A stretch of DNA of 64,000 nt from Kitasatospora phosalacinea (GCF_000716545.1 NZ_JNWZ01000045.1:13932-77931), one strand, 5' to 3'. Shown: positions 16,529-26,454, counted from the stretch's first letter. Notes: generated from the sequence alone by a model not told the origin. Program-made: numbers and translations.

Positions 16529-17833
16529 TCAGCCGCGCCGCGCGGCCGGGACGGCCTCCGCACGGGCGCCGCCCCGTGCCACGGTACGGGGCGCGGGCGC
16601 CGGAGCGAGCAGCAGGCGGCGCATCGTGACGAGCGCCACCAGGCCGAGGCCGGAACCGGCCAGCGCGACGGTGAAGCCGAGCGAGGGCCCGGAGCGGTCG
16701 ATCAACTGCCCGGCGGCGGTGGAGCCGAGCGCCAGGCCCAGGCCGATCGCGCCGGTCAGCCAGGTGAACGCCTCGGTCTTGGCGCCGTCCGCGACCAGGG
16801 TCTCGACCAGGGTGTACCCGGTGATCAGGGTGGGTGCGATGGCCAGGCCGCAGAACAGGCCGGCCACGGCCAGCGCGGGCAGGTTCGGCATCGCCCACAG
16901 GGTGGAGCAGCCGAGCACCAGCAGCGCGTAGCAGACCACCATCCGCCGCCGGGCGCTGCTGCGCCACGGGACGAGGCCGTAGAGCACCCCGGCCACCATC
17001 GAGCCGGTCGCGAACAGGCCGTAGACCGGGCCGCTGAGCCCGCCGGAGCCGGCGTCCTCGGCGAAGGCGGTGATGGAGACCTGCAGGGTGCCGAAGACGG
17101 TGCCCAGGCCGAGGAAGGCGCCGGCCAGCAGCCGCACCCCGGGGGAGGCCAGCGCGGAGGCCCGCCGGACGCCGGGGGCGGCGGGGCCGGTGGGCACCGG
17201 CGCGGTGTCCCGGCGGGCGGCGAAGGCCAGGCCGCCGAGCAGGGTGAGCGCGGCCTCGGCGGTGAGCCCGACGGACGGGTTGACCAGGGTGGCGATGCCG
17301 GTGGCCAGCACCGGGCCGACCACGAAGGTGAACTCGTCGGTGACGGACTCGAACGCGAAGGCGGTGTTCATCAGGGCGGGCCGCTCGCCCAGCCGGTGCA
17401 CCCAGCGGGAACGGACCATCGCGCCGACCTGAGGCACCGCCGCGCCGGCCGGCGCGGCGGCCAGGAACAGCGTCCAGTCGGGGGCGCCGGCGTGGGCGAG
17501 CACGATCAGCGCGGCGACCGCGCAGGCGTGCGCCACCACGGCGGGCACCAGTACGGCGGCCTGGCCGTGCCGGTCGGCCAGCCGCCCGGTCTGCGGCCCG
17601 ACCAGGGCCTGGGCGATGGCGGAGGACGCGGCGACCGCGCCGGCCAGGCCGTAGGAGCCGGTGGTGTCGTGGACCAGCAGCACGATGCCCAGGCTGAGCA
17701 TGGCGTACGGCAGCCGGGCGACCAGGGCCGGGAGCAGGAAGGTCCAGGCCCGGGGGGTGCGCAGCAGCGCCCCGTAGCCGGTGCCGTGGGAGCCGTGGGA
17801 GATGGTGTCGTCGACCGGTCGGCGCGCCGCCAC
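16529..17833 (-). CDS. MFS transporter
   Basis: This 434-residue protein has about 12 transmembrane helices. The loop between helices 2 and 3 carries GPQTGRLADRHGQAAVL, the MFS motif A (GxLaDrxGrr). It starts with GTG (MAARRPVDDTISHG) and ends in an Ala/Pro/Arg-rich cytoplasmic tail. The helices are connected by short loops, with a central linker around 215-235. The substrate cannot be told from sequence; the general look is that of the drug/metabolite efflux branch. It is a single-gene unit. The upstream gap (17834-18016) contains a more AT-rich piece around 17950-17990 that may hold its promoter. Confidence 0.88.
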   Translation of the reverse strand: MAARRPVDDTISHGSHGTGYGALLRTPRAWTFLLPALVARLPYAMLSLGIVLLVHDTTGSYGLAGAVAASSAIAQALVGPQTGRLADRHGQAAVLVPAVVAHACAVAALIVLAHAGAPDWTLFLAAAPAGAAVPQVGAMVRSRWVHRLGERPALMNTAFAFESVTDEFTFVVGPVLATGIATLVNPSVGLTAEAALTLLGGLAFAARRDTAPVPTGPAAPGVRRASALASPGVRLLAGAFLGLGTVFGTLQVSITAFAEDAGSGGLSGPVYGLFATGSMVAGVLYGLVPWRSSARRRMVVCYALLVLGCSTLWAMPNLPALAVAGLFCGLAIAPTLITGYTLVETLVADGAKTEAFTWLTGAIGLGLALGSTAAGQLIDRSGPSLGFTVALAGSGLGLVALVTMRRLLLAPAPAPRTVARGGARAEAVPAARRG

Positions 17834-18016
17834 GGTCGGTCCTCTCTGCTGCCTGGTAGCGGCCCGGCGGCGGTGCCGGCCGGGTGCCGAGGGTCGTCCT
17901 CTCGCGCGCCGGCCGGTGGCCGGGGCGCCGACTCTGCATCAGGCAGATGTGGAAAATTCAGGTCGGATCAGAATGTACAAGCGTATATCAGGGTGTTCCG
18001 CCTTCGGTTCGGCGGT

Positions 18017-19558
18017 TCAGCCGGCCTTCTTCCTGGCGTTGGAAGGCGCCTTCCGCTCTTCGGCGGCCCGCGCCTCCGCGTTGTGCAGCCACCCGGCGAG
18101 CTTGCCGCCCCGGTCGACGGCGCGCAGCCGGCGCTCGGCGGCCGCAGAGACCTCGTCGGTGGTGACCACCAGCAGTTCGTCGCCCTCGCGCAGCACCGTC
18201 ATCTTGTCCGGGACGAAGCTGGAGCCCTCGCGGACCACCAGGGTGACGGCGGCGCCCTTGGGCAGGCGCAGCTCGGAGACCTCGACGCCGGACATCCGGG
18301 AGCCGGGGGCGAGCTGGACGGAGAGCAGGTGGCCGTGCAGCTTCTCCAGCGGCGCGGACTCGATGCCCAGGTCCTGGCCGATGTCGCCCTCGCCGATCTT
18401 CAGCCACTTGGCGACCAGCGGCAGGGTCGGGCCCTGGAGCAGGGTGAAGACCACCACCAGGATGAAGACCACGTTGAACAGCTTCTGGGCGTCGGTCGCA
18501 CCGGTCACCAGCGGGATGGTGGCGAGCACGATCGGCACCGCGCCGCGCAGCCCGGCCCAGGACAGCAGCGCCTGCTCCTGCCAGGGCACCCGGAACGGCG
18601 TCATGGTCAGCAGCACCGACAGCGGCCGGGCGACGAACACCAGCACCGCGCCGGCCACCAGCCCCGGCACCACCGCCGACCCCATGGTGGCCGGCGTCAC
18701 CAGCAGACCGAGCAGCACGAACATGCCGATCTGGCCGATCCAGGCCAGCCCGTCCGCGAAGCCGCGCACCGCGGGGCCGTGCGGCAGCTTGGAGTTCCCG
18801 AGGATCACCGAGGCGATGTACGCGGCGAGGAAGCCGGAGGCGTGCAGCAGCGAGCCGCCCGCGTAGGCGAGCACGATCAGCGCCAGCACCGCGATCGGGT
18901 ACAGGCCGGAGGAGGGCAGCGCGACCCGGCGCACCGCGTACGCGCCGAGCCGGCCCACCGCGTAGCCGACGGCCGCGCCGATCACCAGCTCGACGACGAT
19001 GGTGCCGACCAGCACGTACCAGGGGTCGAGCTCGCCCGCAGTGGCGAAGGCGACCACCAGGATCACCACGGGAGCGTCGTTGAATCCGGACTCGGCCTCC
19101 AGCAGGCCGGTCAGCCGCTGGGGCAGCGGCACCATCCGCAGCACCGAGAAGACCGCCGCGGCGTCGGTGGAGGAGACGATCGCGCCGAGCAGCAGCGCGG
19201 TGCGCCACTCCAGGCCGACCAGCCAGTGCGCGCCGGCGGCGGTGACGAACACCGAGACCGCGACGCCCAGGGTGGCCAGCACGGCGGCGGCCGGGACCAC
19301 CGGCCTGATGGCCCGCCAGCTCGTCTTGAGCCCGCCCTCGGCGAGGATGACCACCAGGGCGGCGTAGCCCAGGACCTGGGTGAGTTCGGCGTTGTTGAAG
19401 CTCACGCCGATGCCGTTCTGGCCCAGGGCGACGCCGATGCCGAGGTAGATCAGCAGCGAGGGCAGCCCCGAGCGGGTGGAGATCCGCACCGCCACCACGG
19501 CGAACAGCAGGATCACGGCGGACTCGAGCAGCAGGGTGTTCAGGTGGTCAACGGTCAC
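18017..19558 (-). CDS. Potassium/proton antiporter (CPA1, NhaP2/CvrA type) with RCK_C domain
   Basis: This 513-residue protein has an Na/H-exchanger membrane domain (about 1-395, 12-13 helices) with the ion-binding signature ESGFNDAPVVI around 162-172, then a cytoplasmic TrkA_C/RCK_C domain (about 405-475: VQLAPGSRMSGVEVSELRLP). Family members exchange K+ (or NH4+) for H+ and help pH and turgor control. The C-terminus is a basic tail (APSNARKKAG). GTG 19558 was chosen because GAGGTG lies about 10 bp upstream. It is divergent from the penicillin acylase gene across an unusually AT-rich spacer (19605-19640). No c-di-AMP riboswitch is visible upstream. Confidence 0.92.
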   Translation of the reverse strand: MTVDHLNTLLLESAVILLFAVVAVRISTRSGLPSLLIYLGIGVALGQNGIGVSFNNAELTQVLGYAALVVILAEGGLKTSWRAIRPVVPAAAVLATLGVAVSVFVTAAGAHWLVGLEWRTALLLGAIVSSTDAAAVFSVLRMVPLPQRLTGLLEAESGFNDAPVVILVVAFATAGELDPWYVLVGTIVVELVIGAAVGYAVGRLGAYAVRRVALPSSGLYPIAVLALIVLAYAGGSLLHASGFLAAYIASVILGNSKLPHGPAVRGFADGLAWIGQIGMFVLLGLLVTPATMGSAVVPGLVAGAVLVFVARPLSVLLTMTPFRVPWQEQALLSWAGLRGAVPIVLATIPLVTGATDAQKLFNVVFILVVVFTLLQGPTLPLVAKWLKIGEGDIGQDLGIESAPLEKLHGHLLSVQLAPGSRMSGVEVSELRLPKGAAVTLVVREGSSFVPDKMTVLREGDELLVVTTDEVSAAAERRLRAVDRGGKLAGWLHNAEARAAEERKAPSNARKKAG

Positions 19559-19775
19559 GCAGGGGCACCTCGGGCAGGGAAGGGGCGGCTGGCAGATCGT
19601 TACCCATCCTAACATTTTACTTGATCTTTAAGCTAGTCCCTTCGTTCGCCCCCGCCCGGTAAGGTCCTGCGGGGCCGTCGAACCGCCGCCGGTGTCCCCC
19701 GTGCACGACCCCCGGGGCGCTCGCCCTAATGTGGTGACCTGTCACGGCCGCACGCTCCCTCATACAAGGACTCGG

Positions 19776-22517
19776 ATGCCCCGCTCGAAGAAGTTCCGGC
19801 GCGCACGTCTGATCATGATCCTGCTCGCCGTGCTGCTGATCGCGGGTCTGGTAGGCGGCGGCTGGTGGGCGGTGGACACCGTCCGCTCCTCCTTCCCGCA
19901 GGTCAGCGGCACCGTCAAGGTGTCCGGCATGTCCGCGCCGGTGGACGTGGTCCGCGACGACAAGGGCATCCCGCAGCTGTACGCCGACACCGACGCCGAC
20001 CTGTTCCGCGCCCAGGGCTACGTGCAGGCCCAGGACCGGTTCTGGGAGATGGACGTCCGCCGGCACATCACCTCCGGCCGGCTCTCCGAGATGTTCGGCT
20101 CCTCCTCGGTCGAGAACGACACCTTCCTGCGCACCATGGGCTGGCGCCAGGTCGCCCAGAAGGAGTGGGACACCGTCCTGTCCGAGGACACCAAGCGCAA
20201 CCTGACCGCCTACACCGAGGGCGTCAACGCCTGGCTCGCCGAGCACCCCGGCGGGGCCGGCGCCTCGCTCGAGTACGCGCTGCTCGGCACGGTCAACTCC
20301 GGCTACCAGCCCGAGAAGTGGGACCCGGTCGACTCGGTCGCCTGGCTCAAGGCGATGGCCTGGAGCCTGTCCGGCAACATGCAGGAGGAGATCGACCGCT
20401 CGCTGCTCACCCAGGACTTCACCGCCGAGCAGGTCGAACAGCTCTACCCCGACTACCCGTACGACCGCAACGGCACCATCGTCAAGACCGGCAAGCTCTC
20501 CGCCGACGGCAGCTACACCCCCGGCGAGGGCGCCCCCGCGGCCCCCGTGCCCGGCGGCTCCACCCCCGCCGCCACCGCCCAGGCCCGGGCCGCGACCCAG
20601 AGCCTGGTCGGCGACCTGTCCGGCCGGGTGTCCGCGCTGCCGCAGCTGCTCGGCCCGCAGGGACAGGGCATCGGCTCCAACTCCTGGGTGGTGTCCGGCA
20701 CCCACACCACCACCGGCAAGCCGATGCTGGCCAACGACCCGCACCTCGGCCCCGGCATGCCGTCCATCTGGTACCAGATGGGCCTGCACTGCCGCGCCGT
20801 CTCGCCGACCTGCGGCTACGACACGGCCGGCTACACCTTCGCCGGCATGCCCGGCGTGGTCATCGGCCACAACAAGGACGTCGCCTGGGGCTTCACCAAC
20901 CTCGGCGCCGACGTCACCGACCTGTACCTGGAGAAGGTCACCGGCCCCGACACCTACCTCCTGGACGGCAAGGACGTGAAGTTCACCGTCCGCAAGGAGA
21001 CCATCAAGGTGGCCGGCGGCGCGGACCGCACCATCACCGTCCGCACCACCCAGGACGGCATGCCGCTGATCTCCGACCAGTCCTCCGAGAACCAGAAGGT
21101 CGGCCAGTACGCCCCCGCCGGCAACGCCGCCCCCGACCGGGCGGCCGGCTACGGCGTCGCCCTGCGCTGGACCGCGCTCGTCCCCGGCAAGACCATGGAC
21201 GCCGTCTTCAAGCTCGACAAGGCCACCGACTTCGCCACCTTCCGGGCCGCCGCGCAGGACTTCGCCGTCCCCGCGCAGAACCTCGTCTACGCCGACACCA
21301 AGGGCAACATCGGCTACCAGGCCCCCGGCCTGATCCCGGTCCGCGGCAAGGGCGACGGCCGCTACCCCGCCCCCGGCTGGGACTCCGCGTACGCCTGGAA
21401 CGCCTCCTACCTGCCGTTCAAGTCGCTGCCCTACGCGTACAACCCGCCCGAGGGCTACATCGTCACCGCCAACCAGGCCGTCGTCGACCAGAACTACAAG
21501 CCGCTGCTCACCACCGACTGGGAGTACGGCACCCGCGCCAAGGAGATCGCCGACCAGATCCAGGACAAGCTGAAGAACGGCGGCAAGATCTCGCTGGACG
21601 ACATGCAGTCCATCCAGCTCGACAACACCAGCGTGCTGGCCAAGGAGCTCGTCCCGCTGCTGCTCAAGGTCAGGATCGACGACCCGTACGTGCGCGAGGC
21701 CCAGGACCTGCTCAAGGACTGGAACTACCACCAGGACGCCGACTCGGCCGCCGCCGCGTACTACAACGGCGTCTGGCGGGCCCTGCTCACCCTCTCCTTC
21801 GGCCAGAAGTTCCCGGCCGACCTCCGGGTCGAGGGCGACTGCCTGCTGGTGCGCCAGAAGCGCGACAACACCCTGCCCGACGACGCCCTCGGCGGCGCCG
21901 CGCAGGCCGTCACCGAGTGCGGCACCCGCAAGGCCTCGCAGGCCCAGCCGGACGGCGGCGACCGCTGGATGGAGGTCGTCCGCGGCCTGCTCAAGGACCC
22001 GCAGTCGCCCTGGTGGGACTACATCGACTCCGACCACCAGCAGCAGCACGGCCTCGACAACCTGCTCGCCGAGGCACTGAAGGACGCCCGCCAGGACCTC
22101 ACCTCGCGCCTCAGCAAGGACATCTCCACCTGGAGCTGGGGCCGCCTGCACCAGCTCACCCTGCAGGAGCCCACCCTCGGCAGCGACGACTCCTCGATCG
22201 CCTCCGGCCTCGTCCGCAAGCTGCTCGACCGGGGCCCCTACAAGCTCTCCGGCGGCAGCGCCGCCGTCGACGCCACCGGCTGGAACGCCGCCGCCGGCTA
22301 CGACGTCGACTGGATCCCCTCCATGCGGATGGTCGTCGACCTCAGCGACTTCGACTCCTCCCGCTGGATCAACGTCGGCGGCGCCTCCGGCCACGCCTTC
22401 CACCCCAACTACAACGACCAGACCGAACTCTGGGCCTCCGGGCAACTCCTGCCCTGGGCCTACACGAAGGACGCGGTCACCAAGGCCGGCAAGAACACCC
22501 TCACCCTGACGAACTAG
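19776..22517 (+). CDS. Penicillin acylase family protein (membrane-anchored)
   Basis: This 913-residue N-terminal-nucleophile hydrolase precursor has a basic start and one hydrophobic anchor (about 13-35, LIMILLAVLLIAGLVGG), so the rest is extracytoplasmic. The alpha-chain part has QGYVQAQDRFWEMD. A linker precedes GIGSNSWVVSG, whose Ser (about 306) would become the catalytic N-terminus after self-cleavage; MLANDPHLGPGMPSIWYQ follows as usual for the beta chain. Such enzymes hydrolyse amides such as penicillins or acyl-homoserine lactones; the real substrate is unknown. The ATG is preceded by AAGGA. It is monocistronic and faces the folate gene. Confidence 0.92.
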   Translation: MPRSKKFRRARLIMILLAVLLIAGLVGGGWWAVDTVRSSFPQVSGTVKVSGMSAPVDVVRDDKGIPQLYADTDADLFRAQGYVQAQDRFWEMDVRRHITSGRLSEMFGSSSVENDTFLRTMGWRQVAQKEWDTVLSEDTKRNLTAYTEGVNAWLAEHPGGAGASLEYALLGTVNSGYQPEKWDPVDSVAWLKAMAWSLSGNMQEEIDRSLLTQDFTAEQVEQLYPDYPYDRNGTIVKTGKLSADGSYTPGEGAPAAPVPGGSTPAATAQARAATQSLVGDLSGRVSALPQLLGPQGQGIGSNSWVVSGTHTTTGKPMLANDPHLGPGMPSIWYQMGLHCRAVSPTCGYDTAGYTFAGMPGVVIGHNKDVAWGFTNLGADVTDLYLEKVTGPDTYLLDGKDVKFTVRKETIKVAGGADRTITVRTTQDGMPLISDQSSENQKVGQYAPAGNAAPDRAAGYGVALRWTALVPGKTMDAVFKLDKATDFATFRAAAQDFAVPAQNLVYADTKGNIGYQAPGLIPVRGKGDGRYPAPGWDSAYAWNASYLPFKSLPYAYNPPEGYIVTANQAVVDQNYKPLLTTDWEYGTRAKEIADQIQDKLKNGGKISLDDMQSIQLDNTSVLAKELVPLLLKVRIDDPYVREAQDLLKDWNYHQDADSAAAAYYNGVWRALLTLSFGQKFPADLRVEGDCLLVRQKRDNTLPDDALGGAAQAVTECGTRKASQAQPDGGDRWMEVVRGLLKDPQSPWWDYIDSDHQQQHGLDNLLAEALKDARQDLTSRLSKDISTWSWGRLHQLTLQEPTLGSDDSSIASGLVRKLLDRGPYKLSGGSAAVDATGWNAAAGYDVDWIPSMRMVVDLSDFDSSRWINVGGASGHAFHPNYNDQTELWASGQLLPWAYTKDAVTKAGKNTLTLTN

Positions 22518-22571
22518 CGGCAGGGGCCCGGCAGGGGCCCGCTGTTCCCCGCTCTCCTGGCCCGTCCCCCT

Positions 22572-23165
22572 TCACCTGCCGAAGAGCGTCACGCCCTCCG
22601 GGGTGACCGCCGCGTGCACCGGCAGGTCGTGCGGCTCGGCCGGGACGGCGGGGAGCAGTTCGCCGGAGTAGAGCAGGGTCGCCAGCAGGGGCCGCGCGCC
22701 CGCGCGGGCGAGGCGGGCCAGGACGCGGTCGTAGGAGCCGCCGCCGCGGCCGAGCCGGACGCCGCGCGCGTCGACGGCCAGGCCGGGGAGCAGGACGACG
22801 TCCGCGGTGAGGACGGCGTCGGGGCCGAGCCGGGGGCCGGTGGGTTCGAGCAGGCCGCGGGCGGCGGGGGAGAGCCGGTCGTCGCCCTCGTACGGGGCCC
22901 AGTCCAGGTCGTTGTCGGGGAGCAGCACGGGCAGCAGCACCCGCACTCCCCGCGCGGCCAGCGCGGTGAGCAGGGGGCGGGTGCCGGGCTCCGCGCCGAC
23001 CGAGACGTACGCGGCGACGGTGCCGCCCGGCGGCACCAGCGCGGCGGCGTGCCCGGCCAGCGCCCCGGCCGCGGCGGCGCGCTCCGGCCCGCCGAGCGCC
23101 CGCCGTTCGGCGAGCAGCCGTGACCTCAGCGCCGCCTTGTCGTTGGACAACCGATCCGCAGTCAC
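22572..23165 (-). CDS. fthC: 5-formyltetrahydrofolate cyclo-ligase
   Basis: This 197-residue protein uses ATP to convert 5-formyl-THF to 5,10-methenyl-THF, recovering a dead-end folate. It shows the family features: N-terminal KAALRSRLLAERRAL, a central YVSVGAEPGTRPLL and the ATP/substrate loop VRLGRGGGSYDRVLARL near residue 140. A GTG start is used (MTADRLSND); further upstream sequence is the antisense of other genes. It is transcribed divergently from the GGDEF gene, 63 bp apart. This position next to galU and glp is conserved in streptomycetes. Confidence 0.93.
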   Translation of the reverse strand: MTADRLSNDKAALRSRLLAERRALGGPERAAAAGALAGHAAALVPPGGTVAAYVSVGAEPGTRPLLTALAARGVRVLLPVLLPDNDLDWAPYEGDDRLSPAARGLLEPTGPRLGPDAVLTADVVLLPGLAVDARGVRLGRGGGSYDRVLARLARAGARPLLATLLYSGELLPAVPAEPHDLPVHAAVTPEGVTLFGR

Positions 23166-23228
23166 CGTTCGATTCCTCTCAGCTCTGTCCCGCGCAGTGA
23201 CACGAGCCTGACACGCCGAGGCCGCCGC

Positions 23229-24071
23229 ATGTCCACCCCGCTCCTGCTCCAGGCCCTGGCCGTGCTCGGCGCGGCCGCCCCGGCCGCCGCCGGCGGCCTC
23301 GCGCTGCGCCGCCGCCGGTGCCGGGCCGAGCACGGTGCCCGCGAGGAGGAACTTCTGGCGAAGATCGCGGAACTGACGGAGGAACGGGACGAACTGGCGC
23401 GCACCGCCTCCTGCGACCCGCTGACCGGGGTGTGGAACTACCGCCACCTGCAGCTGACGCTGGACCGCGAGATCGAACGCGCCCGCCGGGCCGAGGCCAC
23501 CGCGATCGACCCCCGCCCGCTGTCGGTGCTGCTGGTGGAGGTGGCGGGCTTCGACGCGGTGGTCGCCGAGCACGGCCGGACCCGGGCCAACGCGATGCTC
23601 CGGGACCTCGCCCAGCGCCTGGCGATGGAGATCCGCGGCTGCGACACCCTGGGGCGTTACGGCGGGGAGGAGTTCCTGGCGCTGCTGCCGGACACCGGCC
23701 CGGAGGGCGCCGCGCAGGTCGCCGAGCGGCTGTGCTGGTCGGTGCGGCGGCACCGGCTGACGGACCGCCACCCGGGCGAGAGCGCCGATCCGGGCGAGCG
23801 CAGCGGCCTGACCGCGTCCGTCGGCCTGGCCGTGCTGCCCCGGGACGGCGCCCACGCCGCCCTGCTGCTGCGCGCCGCGGACCGGGCGCTGGCCGCGGCG
23901 CGGGCCGCCGGCGGGGACTGCTGGCGCTCCACCGAGCGGCTCCCGGCCGAGCTGACCGGTCCGAGCGCCGCACCGGTGCCGGGTAAGGTGTCTTCCGGCC
24001 CCGGCGGGGCCCCCCTCACCCCGCATGCGACCACCGTCGGACCGGGCCCGACAGGTGACCGGCCCCAATAA
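23229..24071 (+). CDS. GGDEF-domain protein, probable diguanylate cyclase
   Basis: This 280-residue protein has an N-terminal hydrophobic helix (about 4-24), a short coiled coil (EEELLAKIAELTEERDELA) and a GGDEF domain beginning DPLTGVWNYRHL. The active site reads RYGGEEF (about 145), a functional variant, and five residues upstream lies RGCD, the RxxD inhibitory site. It should therefore make c-di-GMP from two GTP and be product-inhibited. The last ~45 residues are a Gly/Pro-rich tail. In streptomycetes c-di-GMP controls the BldD developmental switch. It ends 54 bp before galU. Confidence 0.9.
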   Translation: MSTPLLLQALAVLGAAAPAAAGGLALRRRRCRAEHGAREEELLAKIAELTEERDELARTASCDPLTGVWNYRHLQLTLDREIERARRAEATAIDPRPLSVLLVEVAGFDAVVAEHGRTRANAMLRDLAQRLAMEIRGCDTLGRYGGEEFLALLPDTGPEGAAQVAERLCWSVRRHRLTDRHPGESADPGERSGLTASVGLAVLPRDGAHAALLLRAADRALAAARAAGGDCWRSTERLPAELTGPSAAPVPGKVSSGPGGAPLTPHATTVGPGPTGDRPQ

Positions 24072-24125
24072 TCGATTCACTCGGCTCTCAGCAGGGTGGA
24101 ACGCCCGCCTTAGTAAGGTCGACGC

Positions 24126-25046
24126 ATGACGAACAAGCACGCCCGCCAGCCGGTCACCAAGGCAGTCGTCCCGGCCGCCGGCCTCGGCACCAGGTTCCTC
24201 CCCGCCACCAAGGCCACGCCGAAGGAGATGCTGCCGGTCGTCGACAAGCCGGCCATCCAGTACGTCGTGGAGGAGGCCTCCGCCGCCGGTCTGTCCGACA
24301 TACTGATGGTCACCGGTCGCAACAAGCGTGCTCTGGAAGACCACTTCGACCGCGCCTACGAGCTGGAGGAGCTGCTCAGCCGCAAGGGCGACCAGGAGCG
24401 GCTGCGCCGGGTGCAGGAGTCCGTGCAGCTCGCCAGCATGCACTACGTCCGCCAGGGCGACCCCAAGGGCCTGGGCCACGCCGTCTCGGTCGCCGAACAG
24501 CACGTCGCGGGCCAGCCGTTCGCCGTCCTGCTGGGCGACGACCTGATCGACCCGCGCGACCCGCTGCTGTCCCGGATGATCGAGGTGCAGCAGGAACTCG
24601 GCGGCTCCGTCGTCGCGTTGATGGAGGTCGACCCGGCCCAGATCCACCTGTACGGCTGCGCCGCCGTCAAGACCACCGACTTCGGCCAGGACGTCTTCCA
24701 GGTCACCGACCTGGTGGAGAAGCCCGACACCGCCGACGCCCCCTCCAACTACGCCGTCATCGGCCGCTACGTCCTCGACCCGACGGTCTTCGACGTGCTG
24801 CGCGAGACCCCGCCCGGCCGCGGCGGCGAGATCCAGCTGACCGACGCGCTGCGCGAGTTGGCCGCCCGGGACGAGAGCGCGGGCGGCCCGGTGCACGGCG
24901 TGCTGTTCAAGGGCCGCCGCTACGACACCGGCGACCGGGCCGACTACCTGCGGGCGATCGTCCGGCTGGCCGCCGAGCGCGACGACCTCGGCCCCGAGTT
25001 CCGCAGCTGGCTGCGGCAGTTCGTGGCCACCGAGATGCAGGGCTGA
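24126..25046 (+). CDS. galU: UTP-glucose-1-phosphate uridylyltransferase GalU
   Basis: This 306-residue enzyme makes UDP-glucose from UTP and glucose-1-phosphate. Motifs: KAVVPAAGLGTRFLPATK (nucleotide binding, about 12-29), EMLPVVDKPAIQYVVEEA, LGDDLID (metal site) and the later GEIQLTDALREL. An AAGG lies about 9 bp before the ATG. UDP-glucose feeds cell-wall polymers, trehalose and glycogen branches. The glp (moeA-type) gene follows after 39 bp on the same strand, an arrangement common in actinobacteria. Confidence 0.96.
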   Translation: MTNKHARQPVTKAVVPAAGLGTRFLPATKATPKEMLPVVDKPAIQYVVEEASAAGLSDILMVTGRNKRALEDHFDRAYELEELLSRKGDQERLRRVQESVQLASMHYVRQGDPKGLGHAVSVAEQHVAGQPFAVLLGDDLIDPRDPLLSRMIEVQQELGGSVVALMEVDPAQIHLYGCAAVKTTDFGQDVFQVTDLVEKPDTADAPSNYAVIGRYVLDPTVFDVLRETPPGRGGEIQLTDALRELAARDESAGGPVHGVLFKGRRYDTGDRADYLRAIVRLAAERDDLGPEFRSWLRQFVATEMQG

Positions 25047-25053
25047 TCCACCA

Positions 25054-25079
25054 CGAAGGCGAGCGTCGAAGGCGAGCGT
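25054..25079 (+). repeat. 13-bp tandem direct repeat before glp
   Basis: cgaaggcgagcgt occurs twice back to back (25054-25066, 25067-25079) in the galU-glp gap, right at the glp ribosome binding region. It may be replication slippage; a role in expression is unproven. Confidence 0.6.
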
Positions 25080-25085
25080 GAGGCG

Positions 25086-26399
25086 ATGACCGGGAAGCAC
25101 GACCCCTGCTGCGAGGGAGCCGGCTCCCCGGCCTCGCCGCGCCTGTGGACCGTCGACGAGCACCTCGCCGACGTCCTCGCCGCGGTCGCCCCGCTGCCGC
25201 CCATCGAACTGCAACTGCTGGACGCCCAGGGCTGCCGGCTCGCCGAGGACGTGCGGGCCGACGACGACCTGCCGCCGTTCGACAACAGCTCGATGGACGG
25301 CTACGCGCTGCGCACCGCCGACACCGTGCGCGCCACCGAGCAGTACCCGTCGGTGCTGGCCGTGGTCGGCGACATCGCGGCCGGCGCCGCCGAACTGCCC
25401 AGGGTCGGCCCCGGCCGGGCCGCCCGGATCATGACCGGCGCCCCCGTCCCGCCCGGCGCCGAGGCGGTCGCCCCGGTCGAGTGGACCGACGGCGGCACCG
25501 GCACCGGCCGGGCCGCCGACGCGATGGGCGCGCCCGTCGCGGACGAGGAGGTCCGGGTGCTGCGCCCGGTCGCCGAGGGCGCGCACATCCGCCGCCGGGG
25601 CAGCGACGTCGCCGCCGGCGACACCGTGCTGGAGGCCGGCACCGTGCTCGGCCCCACCCAGCTCGGCCTGCTGGCCGCGATCGGCCGCGGCACCGTCAAG
25701 GTCGCCCCCCGCCCCCGGGTGGTCGTGCTCTCCACCGGCAGCGAACTCGTCCAGCCCGGCGAGGCCGCCGGACCGGGCCGGATCCACGACTCCAACTCCT
25801 TCACCCTGACCGCCGCCGCGATCGCCGCCGGCGCCGTCGCCTACCGGGTCGGCGGCGTCCCCGACGAGGCGGACACACTGCGCGCCGTGCTGGAGGACCA
25901 GCTCGGCCGGGCCGACCTGATCGTCACCAGCGGCGGCGTCTCGGTCGGCGCGTACGACGTGGTCAAGGAGGTGTTCGCGGACTACGGCGGCGTCGACTTC
26001 CGCAGGTTGCGGATGCAGCCGGGCAAGCCGCAGGGCTTCGGCCGGATCGGCGCGGCCCCCGGCGTGCCGCTGCTGGCCCTGCCCGGCAACCCGGTCAGCG
26101 CGTACATCTCCTTCGAGCTGTTCGTCCGCCCGGTCATCCGCACCATGCTCGGCGCCCCCGACGTGCACCGCCCCGTGGTGCGGGCCGCGACCACCGCGGC
26201 GCTGCGCTCCCCGGCCGGGCGACGGCAGTTCCTGCGCGGCCGGTACGACCCGGCGGCCGGCACCGTGAGCCCGGTCGGCGGCGAGGGATCGCACCTGGTC
26301 GGGGCGCTGGCCAAGGCCGACTGCCTGATCACCGTGCCCGAGGACGTCACCGCGCTGCCCGCCGGGAGCACCGTCGGTGTGGTCCTTCTCACGGACTGA
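25086..26399 (+). CDS. glp: MoeA-type molybdotransferase / gephyrin-like Glp
   Basis: This 437-residue protein has the MoeA domains in order: N-terminal domain with DNSSMDGYALR (about 62-72), a beta-rich domain with RIMTGAPVPPGAEAV, the MogA-like domain (VVVLSTGSELVQPG, VTSGGVSVGAYDVVKE, LPGNPVSAYISFELFV) and the C-terminal barrel. MoeA inserts molybdate into molybdopterin. Its clustering with sepX (28223) matches actinobacterial Glp, a MoeA paralogue reported to bind FtsZ and the membrane receptor GlpR/SepX in cell division. The sequence keeps a normal catalytic look, so it may do both. It starts 39 bp after galU, with GTGAGG before its ATG. Confidence 0.92.
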   Translation: MTGKHDPCCEGAGSPASPRLWTVDEHLADVLAAVAPLPPIELQLLDAQGCRLAEDVRADDDLPPFDNSSMDGYALRTADTVRATEQYPSVLAVVGDIAAGAAELPRVGPGRAARIMTGAPVPPGAEAVAPVEWTDGGTGTGRAADAMGAPVADEEVRVLRPVAEGAHIRRRGSDVAAGDTVLEAGTVLGPTQLGLLAAIGRGTVKVAPRPRVVVLSTGSELVQPGEAAGPGRIHDSNSFTLTAAAIAAGAVAYRVGGVPDEADTLRAVLEDQLGRADLIVTSGGVSVGAYDVVKEVFADYGGVDFRRLRMQPGKPQGFGRIGAAPGVPLLALPGNPVSAYISFELFVRPVIRTMLGAPDVHRPVVRAATTAALRSPAGRRQFLRGRYDPAAGTVSPVGGEGSHLVGALAKADCLITVPEDVTALPAGSTVGVVLLTD

Positions 26400-26454
26400 C
26401 CGGGGCGGGGTTGTACGGTAGCGCGAGATTCGCACCGTGCCACTGGAGCCACTC

